A DNA stretch of 64,000 bases from Planctomycetaceae bacterium (GTDB lineage: Bacteria; Planctomycetota; Planctomycetia; Pirellulales; Pirellulaceae), in NCBI GenBank assembly GCA_012729315.1, contig JAAYDI010000108.1, positions 1 to 64,000 of the forward strand, read 5' to 3'. The notes beneath the pieces are model-generated. The model was not told where the DNA came from, searched no databases, and was given only the letters and a program-made list of their open reading frames with translations. The position numbers and the translations under genes are program-made. Positions 27,581 through 36,201 of this stretch are shown here, in pieces (position 1 is the first letter of the stretch; every line of letters begins with the position of its first letter).

Positions 27581-28025
27581 CGCTCGCTACTCCTTGACCC
27601 GCGGGGATTCCGTTCGGGGGACAGGGGGGAACCGCGCCGGGAGCAGAGCCCGCCGCAGTGCAGATCAGCTTGAGGGTGCGGAAAGAGGGTTCCAACGGTA
27701 GCGATTATAACGACTGTGCGTGTTCTGTCCCAGTCTGCTTTCACACCTCCCTGCTCCAATCCCTGCGTTTGCTGCAAAGCGCAAATAAAGATGCACTTGT
27801 ACCCCCGAGCTGGCCGAGAAAATCTACTAGGCTCTGTGGCTGGCGCCACGGCCATGTACCCCAAGGATGCCCGAGTGCGCGAGATACCGCCCCGCCGGCG
27901 AGTTACGCGCAGACTCCCACACCATACGACCCGCCATGCGCCCGAACCGTCTGCCGGCTGCAATGCCGGCGCCCGGTTCGACCCGCCATCGGCCGCATTC
28001 CCCGCAGGCAAGGAGGAGCGTTTCG
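27581..28025. other. Divergent intergenic region
   Basis: These 445 bp lie between the topoisomerase VI operon and a small secreted-protein gene, so they should hold two promoters. Near 27766-27795 is a stretch with the near-palindrome GCGTTTGCTGCAAAGCGC followed by an A-rich run (AAATAAAG). No defined regulator site is recognised. Confidence 0.4.
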
Positions 28026-28529
28026 ATGTCTCGGATGTACGGAAAAACTACTGTGCTGACCGCCACGCTGTTGACCGGCGTGTGCGTCGGCCTGCTGGGC
28101 ACTGCTGTGGCAGTGGCGCAGGACGCCGTTTGCTGTCCCTGCCCTGATGAAGCATGCCTCGATGTCAGGTGTCGATCCTGCTGCAGATTGGGCGGTGCCA
28201 TCGCCAACCTGTCAGCCAAACACAACAACGACATCACCAATTGCCGGGCACGCACGTACGGCCAGCCCGACCTATTCTACAACTACTATATGCCCGCCAC
28301 GTGTGGCGGGGTGCCGGCCGCCATGTACCTGGCTCCGCAGCCGGTACCGGCCTGGGTCGGGCACACCTACTACACGTATCAGCCGGTGCTGCCCAACGAG
28401 CTGCTCTACCAGCACCATCGCCACTACTACCGCTACTACGATCAAGGGCGTGGTCTGACGCGGACCGCCATTTCCTGGTATCGTCCGCCGCTGTCGACCC
28501 TGCCAGCCCATTTCCGGATCGCTCGGTAG
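28026..28529 (+). CDS. Small Tyr- and Cys-rich secreted protein of unknown function
   Basis: This 167-residue protein has a signal peptide ending VAVAQDA. A cysteine cluster follows (CCPCPDEACLDVRCRSCCRL, eight Cys in 20 residues). The C-terminal half is rich in Tyr, His and Pro (HTYYTYQPVLPNELLYQHHR and HYYRYYDQGRG). AGGAGG lies before the ATG at 28026, which fixes the start despite an open upstream frame. No family is recognised. The Cys cluster suggests disulphides or metal binding, and the Tyr-rich part is reminiscent of structural coat proteins; both are inference. A second small secreted gene follows 37 bp later. Confidence 0.75.
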   Translation: MSRMYGKTTVLTATLLTGVCVGLLGTAVAVAQDAVCCPCPDEACLDVRCRSCCRLGGAIANLSAKHNNDITNCRARTYGQPDLFYNYYMPATCGGVPAAMYLAPQPVPAWVGHTYYTYQPVLPNELLYQHHRHYYRYYDQGRGLTRTAISWYRPPLSTLPAHFRIAR

Positions 28530-28566
28530 CGTCCTGGATCCACGTATCGACGAGGGGGGTTCACCC

Positions 28567-28941
28567 ATGAGAAGATTCGTCCTCTGCTTGACGCTGGCCG
28601 CCACGCTGCTGCTGGTCGCACTCCAGGAGGCGCGCGCGGACGTGCGGCGCGTCTCCAATCGCTGGGGTGAACGCTTCGCGCGGACCATGCCCTGGCACGG
28701 CCAGTATTACTATGCGCCCTGGGGAGCGCCGGTGTCCCTGGTGGTCCCGCCGGTTTCGAACATGCAGACCAGCATGGGCTGGGGAGTCACCCAGACCGAG
28801 ATGCGGCCCATCTACCACCAGTTCGCGCGACCGTACCCGGGTGACGGCGCGGGACAGGGAGTCGGCTTCCTGTCCACACCGCGTTGGCCCAGCCACACCG
28901 ATCAGTTCGGTGTCTACTACGTACGCGGTCCGTGGAAATAG
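28567..28941 (+). CDS. Small secreted aromatic-rich protein of unknown function
   Basis: The 124-residue protein has a clear signal peptide (FVLCLTLAATLLLVALQEARA). The mature part is rich in Trp, Tyr, Pro and Gly (MPWHGQYYYAPWGAPVSLVV). GAGGGGGG precedes the ATG. It probably forms an operon with the similar secreted gene upstream and ends before a strong hairpin shared with the convergent methyltransferase. No known family is recognised. Confidence 0.72.
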   Translation: MRRFVLCLTLAATLLLVALQEARADVRRVSNRWGERFARTMPWHGQYYYAPWGAPVSLVVPPVSNMQTSMGWGVTQTEMRPIYHQFARPYPGDGAGQGVGFLSTPRWPSHTDQFGVYYVRGPWK

Positions 28942-28971
28942 GCCCCGTTGCCACGACAGCCACGCATCATA

Positions 28972-29009
28972 CGCCGGGCGATTGCGCTACCCATGCCAAT
29001 CGCCCGGTG
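28972..29009. terminator. Bidirectional terminator-like hairpin
   Basis: A perfect 11-bp stem, CCGGGCGATTG (28974-28984) paired with CAATCGCCCGG (28997-29007), encloses a 12-base loop. Wobble pairs extend the stem outward. It lies between two convergent genes, with TATTT just after it on the plus strand. The U-run is short, so termination strength is uncertain. Confidence 0.65.
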
Positions 29010-29630
29010 CTATTTGGCAGGCTTGGCCTCCGCCTCCGGCTGGAACGGCAGCCTGTAGAGAATCAGGATGTGTTCCGCTCCCGTCTCCTTTGACACGACA
29101 GTCTTGACATCCTCGGCTTGCACGCCAGGGATCAGGTAGTCGTGCGACACAATGCGCGTGCCCGGCCTGAGCTTCTCCAGTTTCGGCTTGAGCCGTTCGA
29201 GCATGGTGGGCAGCAGGTATATCGGCAGTACCGTGGCCTCGCGCATGTCGGCCTCGAACAGGTCCTCTTCTTTGATCGTGACCAGATGGGAGACGCCATT
29301 CTCCTTGGCGCTGTCGCGCCCTTTCTGCGCAAGCTCCGGCACGATTTCGAACCCGACGCCGCGGCAGCCCCGTTTCTTGGCGGCCTGCACCACGATCCGT
29401 CCGTCCCCGCACCCCAGATCGTAGATCACGTCGTCCCTCTGGACCTGGGCCATCTCCAGCATCTTCTCGACGATGTCGTGGGGCGTCGGCACGAACACAC
29501 AGTCCGGACCCTTCCCCTTCCGTTCATCGGCCGACAGGCCGGTGGCACCGCACAGCACCAGGCTGAGGCACCACAGGCCGCTCGTGACGAGTCCCCAACG
29601 CACACACTGAGTCGGACGAAGTTGCCACAT
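29010..29630 (-). CDS. Exported class I methyltransferase-fold protein
   Basis: The 206-residue protein has an apparent signal peptide (WGLVTSGLWCLSLVLCGATGLSA) followed by a normal SAM methyltransferase core: FVPTPHDIVEKMLEMAQV, motif I VIYDLGCGDGRIVVQAAK and strand-2 GVGFEIVPE. The motif-IV-like strand is VLPIYLLPTML, which lacks the usual catalytic acid. Secretion of a SAM-dependent enzyme is odd because SAM is cytoplasmic. The sequence may act as a membrane anchor, or the fold may have another use. GGAG precedes the ATG. A 10-bp tandem repeat lies just upstream. Confidence 0.82.
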   Translation of the reverse strand: MWQLRPTQCVRWGLVTSGLWCLSLVLCGATGLSADERKGKGPDCVFVPTPHDIVEKMLEMAQVQRDDVIYDLGCGDGRIVVQAAKKRGCRGVGFEIVPELAQKGRDSAKENGVSHLVTIKEEDLFEADMREATVLPIYLLPTMLERLKPKLEKLRPGTRIVSHDYLIPGVQAEDVKTVVSKETGAEHILILYRLPFQPEAEAKPAK

Positions 29631-29660
29631 GGATGTTGCTCCGTGGTCGTGAGTTCACCT

Positions 29661-29720
29661 GTTCTGCCATGTTCTGCTATATACTGCCACGCTCTGCCGT
29701 CATCTGCCAAATACTGCCAG
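29661..29720. repeat. 10-bp tandem repeat, six copies
   Basis: Six decamers in exact register read GTTCTGCCAT, GTTCTGCTAT, ATACTGCCAC, GCTCTGCCGT, CATCTGCCAA and ATACTGCCAG, with CTGCCA as the conserved core. The array begins about 30 bp before the start of the exported methyltransferase and covers the stop codon and last codons of the LRR lipoprotein gene. Confidence 0.88.
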
Positions 29721-30524
29721 CAACGGATGATGTTTCTGCAGCTGCTTGACCCCTTGGTCGTCGAGCCCGCACCCGTGCGCGTACAGCATGCGCATGTTGT
29801 CGAGTCCCACCAGCTGCAGGAGATCCGCATCGTGCACATCGCAGCGATCGATGTTCAAGACCCGCAGCTTGGCCAGCGGCTTGAGATGCTTCAGGCCGGC
29901 GCCTGTCACCTGCGTGTCGGCCAGGACGAGCGTGTCGAGATCGCGCAGGCGTCCGATGCTTGCCAGCGCGTCGTCCGTGATCTGTGTGCCCGAGAGATTC
30001 AACACCTCCAGATGCGCCAGCTTCGTTACCAGCTCGAGCCCCAGCCCATCGATCTGCGTCTTCTTGAGCGACAGCACTCGCAACCGGGGGAGTTTCTCCA
30101 GCACAGCCAGGCCATCATTGGTGATATTGAGCTTGTCAAGATACAGGCGCTGCAGCCCCGGCACGCCACTCAGCTGCGCCACCCCCTCGTCGTCCACAGT
30201 GCCGCCACTGACTTCCAGCGACTCCAGGTACGGCAACTGCAGCAGATGCTGGAAGTCGGCGTTGGCAACCTGGGTGTCCGTCAGCTCCACGAGCCGCGCA
30301 TGCCCGCCCTCATCCCGGTCGATCTGGGCCCCCAGCTCTTCCAGCGCCGTGATCGCGGCCGTCTCCTCCGCACAGACCGGGACCGGCAACGGCGCCACGG
30401 CCCCCGGCTGGCCGTCCGCCGCACGCTGTGCCGCCACGGCCTCGTCTGGCGACGTCGTGGAATTGCACCCCGGCACTGTCTGGCACACGAGGCCCACTGC
30501 AATACATATCAGAATCAGTCTCAT
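29700..30524 (-). CDS. Leucine-rich-repeat lipoprotein
   Basis: The 274-residue protein has a lipobox (VCQTVPGC). It contains about seven leucine-rich repeats with the LxxLxLxxTxITDxGLxxL pattern (LEVLNLSGTQITDDALASI, LDTLVLADTQVTGAGLKHL). It should be an envelope-anchored protein-interaction module, likely facing the periplasm. ATG 30524 is chosen, with GGGG upstream; a GTG lies two codons before it. It starts 8 bp after the vWA gene and is probably cotranscribed. Its final codons overlap the decamer repeat. Confidence 0.88.
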   Translation of the reverse strand: MRLILICIAVGLVCQTVPGCNSTTSPDEAVAAQRAADGQPGAVAPLPVPVCAEETAAITALEELGAQIDRDEGGHARLVELTDTQVANADFQHLLQLPYLESLEVSGGTVDDEGVAQLSGVPGLQRLYLDKLNITNDGLAVLEKLPRLRVLSLKKTQIDGLGLELVTKLAHLEVLNLSGTQITDDALASIGRLRDLDTLVLADTQVTGAGLKHLKPLAKLRVLNIDRCDVHDADLLQLVGLDNMRMLYAHGCGLDDQGVKQLQKHHPLLAVFGR

Positions 30525-30532
30525 CGTCACCC

Positions 30533-31453
30533 CTACTCCGACGGCAGCTTTGTCACGTCGATATAGACATGTTCACCATGATTCTGTTTGGCCAACTGCA
30601 CCAGGAAATTCGTGCCGCCCGGATCGGGGCCGACTCCGAATTCGATGGCGTTGATCGTGGCCCCGACACGCTCGTTGCGCCGCGCGATTTCCTCCAGTTC
30701 CTTGGCCGACAACCGCGGCTCACCCGCGTCCGTCACGAGAAAGATCACATCTGGCCGCATGCCCAATGCCAGCTTCAGTGCCGCCATGTGCTCCGTGCCG
30801 CCACCAGCCTCCATGCGCTGCACGAACTCTTCTGCCCGACGTCTGGTCGCCGCATCTCCGAACTCCATCCGAGGAGCGTACGGGTGATGCGGATTGAAGA
30901 CCGAAAGACGGTCATTGTAAAACACGATCTGGAACTGGTGAATCCGATCCAGGTCCGCGAGACTGGCGATCAACTCGCGCTTGGCTCCTGCCAAAGGCCG
31001 GCCGTCAAAGTCGTTCATGCTGTTCGAACGATCGAACACGTAAACGAACTTCGAGCCAGTCCCGTGCGAGCCGAAGATGCTGGTCTGCGCCGGGCTCCCC
31101 TGGCTGGCACCCCGCGCCCGCCGCGTGCCCGCGGGAGCCTTGGCGGCCGGTGCACTCTGATCACCCGGCACCAGCCGCGTGTCGGCTGCCTGCTCGTGCG
31201 CATCGCCCGGTGCGGCCGGCGGCTGTTGAGCGGCAGACGGGGCGGTGGCGAGCAGCCCCAGGAAGAACCCCAGGAACAGCCTCAGGAAGAAGGGGGTCGG
31301 AAACGATCGTGCCGGAGCCCGTGTGGGCAGCCAGCCGGCACACGGCCCATGCCCAGTGCCGGCACCACGTACGGCTGCCGGGCTCCAATGGGCCGAGCTC
31401 CTGGCGGCAGGGCGTCTGAAGTCTGCTCGCGCGTACACAAAGGGTTGTGTCAT
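30533..31453 (-). CDS. Exported von Willebrand factor A domain protein
   Basis: The 306-residue protein has a hydrophobic segment (FFLRLFLGFFLGLLATAPSAA) at about residues 54-75, then an Ala/Pro-rich linker. The vWA domain follows, with a complete MIDAS: DRSNSM, Thr in GGGTEHM and Asp in FLVTDAGEP. It should bind a metal and a protein partner outside the cytoplasm. The first 50 residues before the hydrophobic segment are unusual, no ribosome site precedes the ATG, and no better start codon is seen. It probably forms an operon with the LRR lipoprotein. Confidence 0.83.
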   Translation of the reverse strand: MTQPFVYARADFRRPAARSSAHWSPAAVRGAGTGHGPCAGWLPTRAPARSFPTPFFLRLFLGFFLGLLATAPSAAQQPPAAPGDAHEQAADTRLVPGDQSAPAAKAPAGTRRARGASQGSPAQTSIFGSHGTGSKFVYVFDRSNSMNDFDGRPLAGAKRELIASLADLDRIHQFQIVFYNDRLSVFNPHHPYAPRMEFGDAATRRRAEEFVQRMEAGGGTEHMAALKLALGMRPDVIFLVTDAGEPRLSAKELEEIARRNERVGATINAIEFGVGPDPGGTNFLVQLAKQNHGEHVYIDVTKLPSE

Positions 31454-31674
31454 AATGGATTACAGCTCTAGTATCTTTATCAGTCTAGCGCGGCGTACAC
31501 GCCGCGTCAACGTAGATCAGCCAGCTTGGCCGGCCAGATGTCTCTGGACCTGGACGGTAATAGGGCTTAACCTTGCTCAGACACGCTGCGTACCAGCGCG
31601 GACGCTCGATCGCCAGCTTCCCGTGCCGCCTCGCGTGCGGCGCCCAGACCATAAGAAGAAACCAAGCAGGTATC

Positions 31675-32280
31675 ATGTCCACACTGTGTGATCCCGCTAC
31701 TCTGCAGATTATAACTCATCCCCACCCGACACTACGGCGGATATCCAAGCCGGTGCGGCGCGTCGATGCGCTGCTGCGCGATACGATCCGCCGCATGTTC
31801 GAGCTGATGTACGAGTCGCGTGGCGTCGGGCTGGCGGCCAATCAGGTCGACCTGCCGCTGCGGTTCTTCATCGCCAATACCAAGGCAGATCCAGCCGAGG
31901 CGGAAGAACTGGTGTTCATCAACCCCGTGCTCAGCCGTCCCAAGGGGTTGGAGGAAGCGGAAGAGGGCTGCCTGAGTCTGCCCGAACTCTACGGCCATGT
32001 GACGCGTCCCAAACGGATCCGTGTCAATGCCTACAACTTGAACGGGCAGGAAATCAACATGGAACTGGACGGCCTGCTGGCGCGGATCGTGCAGCATGAG
32101 ACGGACCACCTGGACGGGATCATGTATACTGACCGCATGACCACCACCGGCCGCCTGTCGGTGGCCGAGGCGCTGGACGACTTTGAAACGGACTTTGCCA
32201 GTCGCCGGCAACTGGGAGAAATCCCCAATGACGCCGACATCGAGACCCGGCTGATCGCGTGGGAAAGACGTTACTGCTGA
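31675..32280 (+). CDS. def: Peptide deformylase
   Basis: The 201-residue metalloenzyme removes the formyl group from nascent proteins. Its motifs are GVGLAANQVD (GxGLAAxQ), EEGCLSLPEL (metal Cys) and IVQHETDHLDGIMYTDRM (HExDH with two metal His). The ATG at 31675 starts the family N-terminus; upstream frame is ignored. It is followed 43 bp later by fmt, the enzyme that adds the formyl group to initiator tRNA, which is the usual def-fmt operon. Confidence 0.96.
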   Translation: MSTLCDPATLQIITHPHPTLRRISKPVRRVDALLRDTIRRMFELMYESRGVGLAANQVDLPLRFFIANTKADPAEAEELVFINPVLSRPKGLEEAEEGCLSLPELYGHVTRPKRIRVNAYNLNGQEINMELDGLLARIVQHETDHLDGIMYTDRMTTTGRLSVAEALDDFETDFASRRQLGEIPNDADIETRLIAWERRYC

Positions 32281-32323
32281 GTTGCGCAGGTGGCCGGCGG
32301 CCAGACACGGAGGAGCCACGTCG

Positions 32324-33283
32324 ATGCGACTGATCCTGATGGGAACCGGTGCCTTCGCAATCCCTGCGTTCCAGGCCGTGCTGGCCTCACGCCACGAGGT
32401 GCTGGCACTGGTGACGCGTTCGGTACCGCCGGCCATTGGGCGGCACAAGGGACCGGTGAACCCGGTGCTCGAGATGTTTGCCGCGTCCGGCAAACCGGTA
32501 TTGCCCCTCGACAATGTGAATGCTGCGGCGGCCCATGACCAGCTGCGGCAGTGGGCGCCGGATCTGTTCGTCGTCTGCGATTTCGGCCAGATCCTCAAGC
32601 CGGAGACGTTAAGCATTGCACGGTGCGGGGGCATCAACCTGCACGGCTCGTTGCTGCCGAGATACCGCGGCGCGGCGCCGGTTAACTGGGCCATCTGGCA
32701 GGGTGAAACAGAGACGGGCGTGACCGTCATTCACATCACACCGCGTCTGGACAGCGGCCCCTGTCTGACAACGGCCCGCACACAGATTGCGCCCGGCGAA
32801 GATGCCCCGGCGCTGGAGCGGCGTTTGGCGCTGATGGGGGTTGAGCCGGTTCTGCAAGCCATCGATATGCTGGAAGCCTGGGACGGCCAGACCCCGCTGG
32901 GCACCCCACAGGATCCCGCTCAGGCAACTCTCGCCCCACGCCTGCAGAAGGCGCATGGCCGCGTGGACTGGACACGTCCGGCTGGAGACATCGTGAATCA
33001 GATCCGCGCTCTGCGCCCCTGGCCCGGCACCTACACGCATTGGCTGCGCGAGCAGCGCCCCGTGCGGTTGATCCTGGAGCGGGCGGCAGTCGATGAGCGG
33101 ACCACGGCGTCCGAGCCAGGACGCGTGATGCGCGTCGATCGACAGGCGATCGTCGTAGCGACCGGCCACCAGTGTCTGGCCATCCGGCAGCTGCAGCCGG
33201 CTGGCAAACGTATCCTGGATGCCCACGAGTTCCTCTGCGGCTATCCCGTGCAGGTGGGTGACTCGTTGGGAGACAGCGACTAA
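32324..33283 (+). CDS. fmt: Methionyl-tRNA formyltransferase
   Basis: The 319-residue protein formylates Met-tRNA(fMet) using 10-formyl-tetrahydrofolate. Evidence: LILMGTGAFAIPAF at the N-terminus, INLHGSLLPRYRGAAPVNWAI (the SLLPxxRG signature) and the Asp-containing ITPRLDSGPCL. The C-terminal OB-fold tRNA-binding domain is present (RALRPWPGTYTHW). GGAGGAG lies before ATG 32324. It is cotranscribed with def. Confidence 0.96.
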   Translation: MRLILMGTGAFAIPAFQAVLASRHEVLALVTRSVPPAIGRHKGPVNPVLEMFAASGKPVLPLDNVNAAAAHDQLRQWAPDLFVVCDFGQILKPETLSIARCGGINLHGSLLPRYRGAAPVNWAIWQGETETGVTVIHITPRLDSGPCLTTARTQIAPGEDAPALERRLALMGVEPVLQAIDMLEAWDGQTPLGTPQDPAQATLAPRLQKAHGRVDWTRPAGDIVNQIRALRPWPGTYTHWLREQRPVRLILERAAVDERTTASEPGRVMRVDRQAIVVATGHQCLAIRQLQPAGKRILDAHEFLCGYPVQVGDSLGDSD

Positions 33284-33436
33284 GTCAGCCGCGGCACGGC
33301 TGGCACGCAGGTGTGTCCGTGTAGCCGTGTCCGCACCTGTCGACAGCCTGCGGCATGTTTCCCTCTCGCTCGGCCTGCGGTCGCGGTGTAGAATCTGGAC
33401 CTTAGCCTTGCAACGGACTGCCGGGGGAATGGTGCG

Positions 33437-33664
33437 ATGGCCCAGATGAGTATTGGCGAGGTGGCGATCCTGCTGGGAGCGTCCTACGTCGCGGTCCTGA
33501 CGCTGGTGCGGCTCATGCGGCGTCGGCGCGATGCGATAGTCGCCGAGCTGCAGACGGAGGTCGCCGCGCAGCTGGAGCGGAAACACATCGAGAAGCAGCG
33601 CGAGCAGAACCGCAAGAAGCGTGGGAAGCAGCCCCCGAGCGCGGCGCAGGAAGCGAAACCGTAG
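33437..33664 (+). CDS. Small membrane-anchored protein of unknown function
   Basis: The 75-residue protein has one N-terminal transmembrane helix (GEVAILLGASYVAVLTLVRLM) and a charged helical C-terminus that may form a short coiled coil (QLERKHIEKQREQNRKKRGK). GGGGGAATGG lies before the ATG. It sits between fmt and miaB. No family is recognised. Confidence 0.6.
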   Translation: MAQMSIGEVAILLGASYVAVLTLVRLMRRRRDAIVAELQTEVAAQLERKHIEKQREQNRKKRGKQPPSAAQEAKP

Positions 33665-33757
33665 GTGCGCGTCCCGCCGGCCCGGTGAGGGCACTGCCCG
33701 CCGGCGGCACAGTCCTGTCATACACCCCTTCGTCTGCTCAAGGGCAGGGGAATCCCG

Positions 33758-35173
33758 ATGTCGAAGCGCGTGCTGATCGAAACGGTCGGCTGCCAGATGA
33801 ACCTGCTGGACAGCGAAATGGTCGTGGCGCTGCTGCGCCGCGACGGCTACAGCGTGACCCACGATGTGGAGATGGCCGACGTCGTCCTGTTCAACACATG
33901 CAGTGTGCGGCAGCACGCGGAGGACAAGGTCTACAGCGCACTGGGCACACTCCGCCGGTGGAAGCAGGAACATCCGGACCGGATCCTGGGAGTGCTGGGT
34001 TGCATGGCCCAGAAGGAACAACACGAGCTGTTCGCGCGGATTCCATACCTGGACCTGGTCGTCGGCCCCGGGCAGTTGCAGCGGCTCAGCGAGTTGCTGG
34101 CTGGTGCTGCCGCGGGTGAGCGACGCCAGATGGCGGTCAGCCTGGGCCGCACGGCTGGCTCGCGGGACGAGATCCGGCGGAGCCACGAAACGTTCGATCC
34201 GCTGCGCGATCCGACCATGCGCCCGACGCCGTTTCAGGCCTACCTGCGCATTCAGATCGGCTGCGACAAGTTCTGTACCTACTGTGTCGTCCCGATGACC
34301 CGCGGCCCGGAGCAGGGCCGTCCGCCCGGCGCCATCCTGCGAGAAGCGCAGACCCTGGCGCGGCAGGGCTGCGTGGAGATCACGCTGCTTGGCCAGACGG
34401 TCAACAGCTACCGCTATGAAACCGGCGGGCAGACGACCGATCTGGCTGACCTGCTGTTTCGGCTGCACGAGATACCGGAGATACAGCGACTGAAGTTTGT
34501 CACCAACTTCCCGCCAGATATGACGCCGCGTCTGCTGCAGACTGTGCGCGCGCTCCCCAAGTGCTCACCCTACCTGCACGTTCCGCTGCAGAGCGGTTCG
34601 AATGCCGTGTTGCGACGCATGAAGCGCGGCTATACGGTCGAGCAGTACCGGGACATGATGCATGGCATCTGGGACACCGTGCCCGCGGCGGCCGTCTCCA
34701 GCGATTTCATCGTGGGGTTCCCGGGCGAAACGGACGAGGATTTCGCGGGCACCGTCGCCGCAGTGCGGGAATTCCGCTTCAAGAACAGCTTCATCTTCAA
34801 GTACAGCCCGCGGCCGGGAACAAAGGCGATCACGCGGTTTCCCGACGACGTCCCGCAGGATGTGAAGCTGGCGCGCAACAACGAACTGCTGGCCATTCAG
34901 GACGCGATCAGCCAGGAGGACAACCAACGGTTTATCGGCCGGACTGTCCAGGTGCTGGTGGAAGGGCCAAGCAAGACCGCGCGCAAACGCGCGGCAACCG
35001 GCCCCCGGCTGCAACTCACTGGCCGTACGCACTGCGATCGTATTGTTGTGTTCGAGGGCACGCTGCAGCACGTCGGCGCCATGTTGCCGATCGTCATTGT
35101 GGAAGCCACCGCGCACACCCTGTTCGGCCGCCATGCCACGCGTTCCGCCATGCGGCCGGGTCATTTCGAGTAA
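33758..35173 (+). CDS. miaB: tRNA-2-methylthio-N6-dimethylallyladenosine synthase
   Basis: This 471-residue radical-SAM methylthiotransferase modifies A37 of tRNAs that read codons beginning with U. The N-terminal cluster-binding domain has its three Cys (VGCQMN, FNTCSVR, LGCMAQ). The radical SAM motif is GCDKFCTYCVVPMTRG (CxxxCxxC). The TRAM domain is C-terminal (FIGRTVQVLVEGPS). Length and order are normal. It starts 93 bp after the small membrane protein. Confidence 0.96.
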   Translation: MSKRVLIETVGCQMNLLDSEMVVALLRRDGYSVTHDVEMADVVLFNTCSVRQHAEDKVYSALGTLRRWKQEHPDRILGVLGCMAQKEQHELFARIPYLDLVVGPGQLQRLSELLAGAAAGERRQMAVSLGRTAGSRDEIRRSHETFDPLRDPTMRPTPFQAYLRIQIGCDKFCTYCVVPMTRGPEQGRPPGAILREAQTLARQGCVEITLLGQTVNSYRYETGGQTTDLADLLFRLHEIPEIQRLKFVTNFPPDMTPRLLQTVRALPKCSPYLHVPLQSGSNAVLRRMKRGYTVEQYRDMMHGIWDTVPAAAVSSDFIVGFPGETDEDFAGTVAAVREFRFKNSFIFKYSPRPGTKAITRFPDDVPQDVKLARNNELLAIQDAISQEDNQRFIGRTVQVLVEGPSKTARKRAATGPRLQLTGRTHCDRIVVFEGTLQHVGAMLPIVIVEATAHTLFGRHATRSAMRPGHFE

Positions 35174-35273
35174 GATCCTGCTGTCCTGCTGATCCTGATC
35201 ACGCTGGTGGTCTTCACGCCCGTGGTGCTGGGGGCGGCGTGCCTTGTACATCGAACGGCAGGATTTGCCGCGG

Positions 35274-36041
35274 CTACGGTGTTTCCCGCGGCCATTCCAG
35301 ACGCACGCCGCCGGCGAACCGCACGTTGAGGCCGAAGCAGATGACCACCGCTTCGCTGCACACTGCGAGCGCGAAGAACCCGAGGTCGCGTGCCAACTCC
35401 GTGCGATGCATCACGGCCCCCGCAGCCAGGCACACCAGTGTCAGCGCGGCGAGCCGCACGGCAACAGTACGGGGCGATGTCATGGCCCACACCGATCCGA
35501 CGGCAACGCCGGTGAGACACATGGCGTAGCTGGCCAGCGCCGGTGCATGCGACCAGGGAAATGCCACCCAGCCGCGCAGCGCACACGCGATCCCGACGGC
35601 CGTCGTGAGCGACAGGAGCCCGCCGAGCGAGTACTGGCAACCGTGCAACCGCGGGCCGGTGGCACACGCGCGGTCATCTGTGCCGGCGCGCACCACGGCC
35701 AGTCCCGACCAGCGCGCCACGGCCAGTGAGGCTGCCACCAGGAGTGCAAACAGACACAGAACTCCAAACCACTCGGTCCACAGGCCGGGCGTGGCAGCCG
35801 CCAGCGGAACACTCAGCAGGCCAGCGGCGGCAAGCACTGCCAGCCAACGGACGAGCCAGGCCGCACCACCCCATGAACCCCATACACACCAGGCACTCAG
35901 TAACGCGAGCTGACCGCAGGCGGCACCCAATAACAGCACGAGCGCTCCCTGCTGCCCAACGCGCAGATGCTGCGCCAGGACCACATCCAACAACAGGGCG
36001 GCGATCGTGAGCAGGCCAGCCAACAGGTGCCCGGGTTTCAT
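35274..36041 (-). CDS. Polytopic membrane protein of unknown function
   Basis: The 255-residue protein has roughly seven hydrophobic helices (LLAGLLTIAALLLDVVLA, LVRWLAVLAAAGLLSVPLAA, ASYAMCLTGVAVGSVWAM and others) and short loops. No transporter or enzyme motif is recognised. It is convergent with miaB and divergent from aroE, whose open frame overlaps its 5' end. Codon use matches its neighbours. Confidence 0.68.
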   Translation of the reverse strand: MKPGHLLAGLLTIAALLLDVVLAQHLRVGQQGALVLLLGAACGQLALLSAWCVWGSWGGAAWLVRWLAVLAAAGLLSVPLAAATPGLWTEWFGVLCLFALLVAASLAVARWSGLAVVRAGTDDRACATGPRLHGCQYSLGGLLSLTTAVGIACALRGWVAFPWSHAPALASYAMCLTGVAVGSVWAMTSPRTVAVRLAALTLVCLAAGAVMHRTELARDLGFFALAVCSEAVVICFGLNVRFAGGVRLEWPRETP

Positions 36042-36201
36042 GCCGTTTTATTCTGGTTGCACGCCGACACATGTCGAGAGACCGCTGGCGGGAGTCGGGC
36101 AGCGGCGTTGCATTCCGCGACGGCGTACTACAGAATATGTGGACTCTAACGATTATCATGCTTCCCGAGGCCCGGGTGCTCCATTGTTCCACGAGGTGTG
36201 C

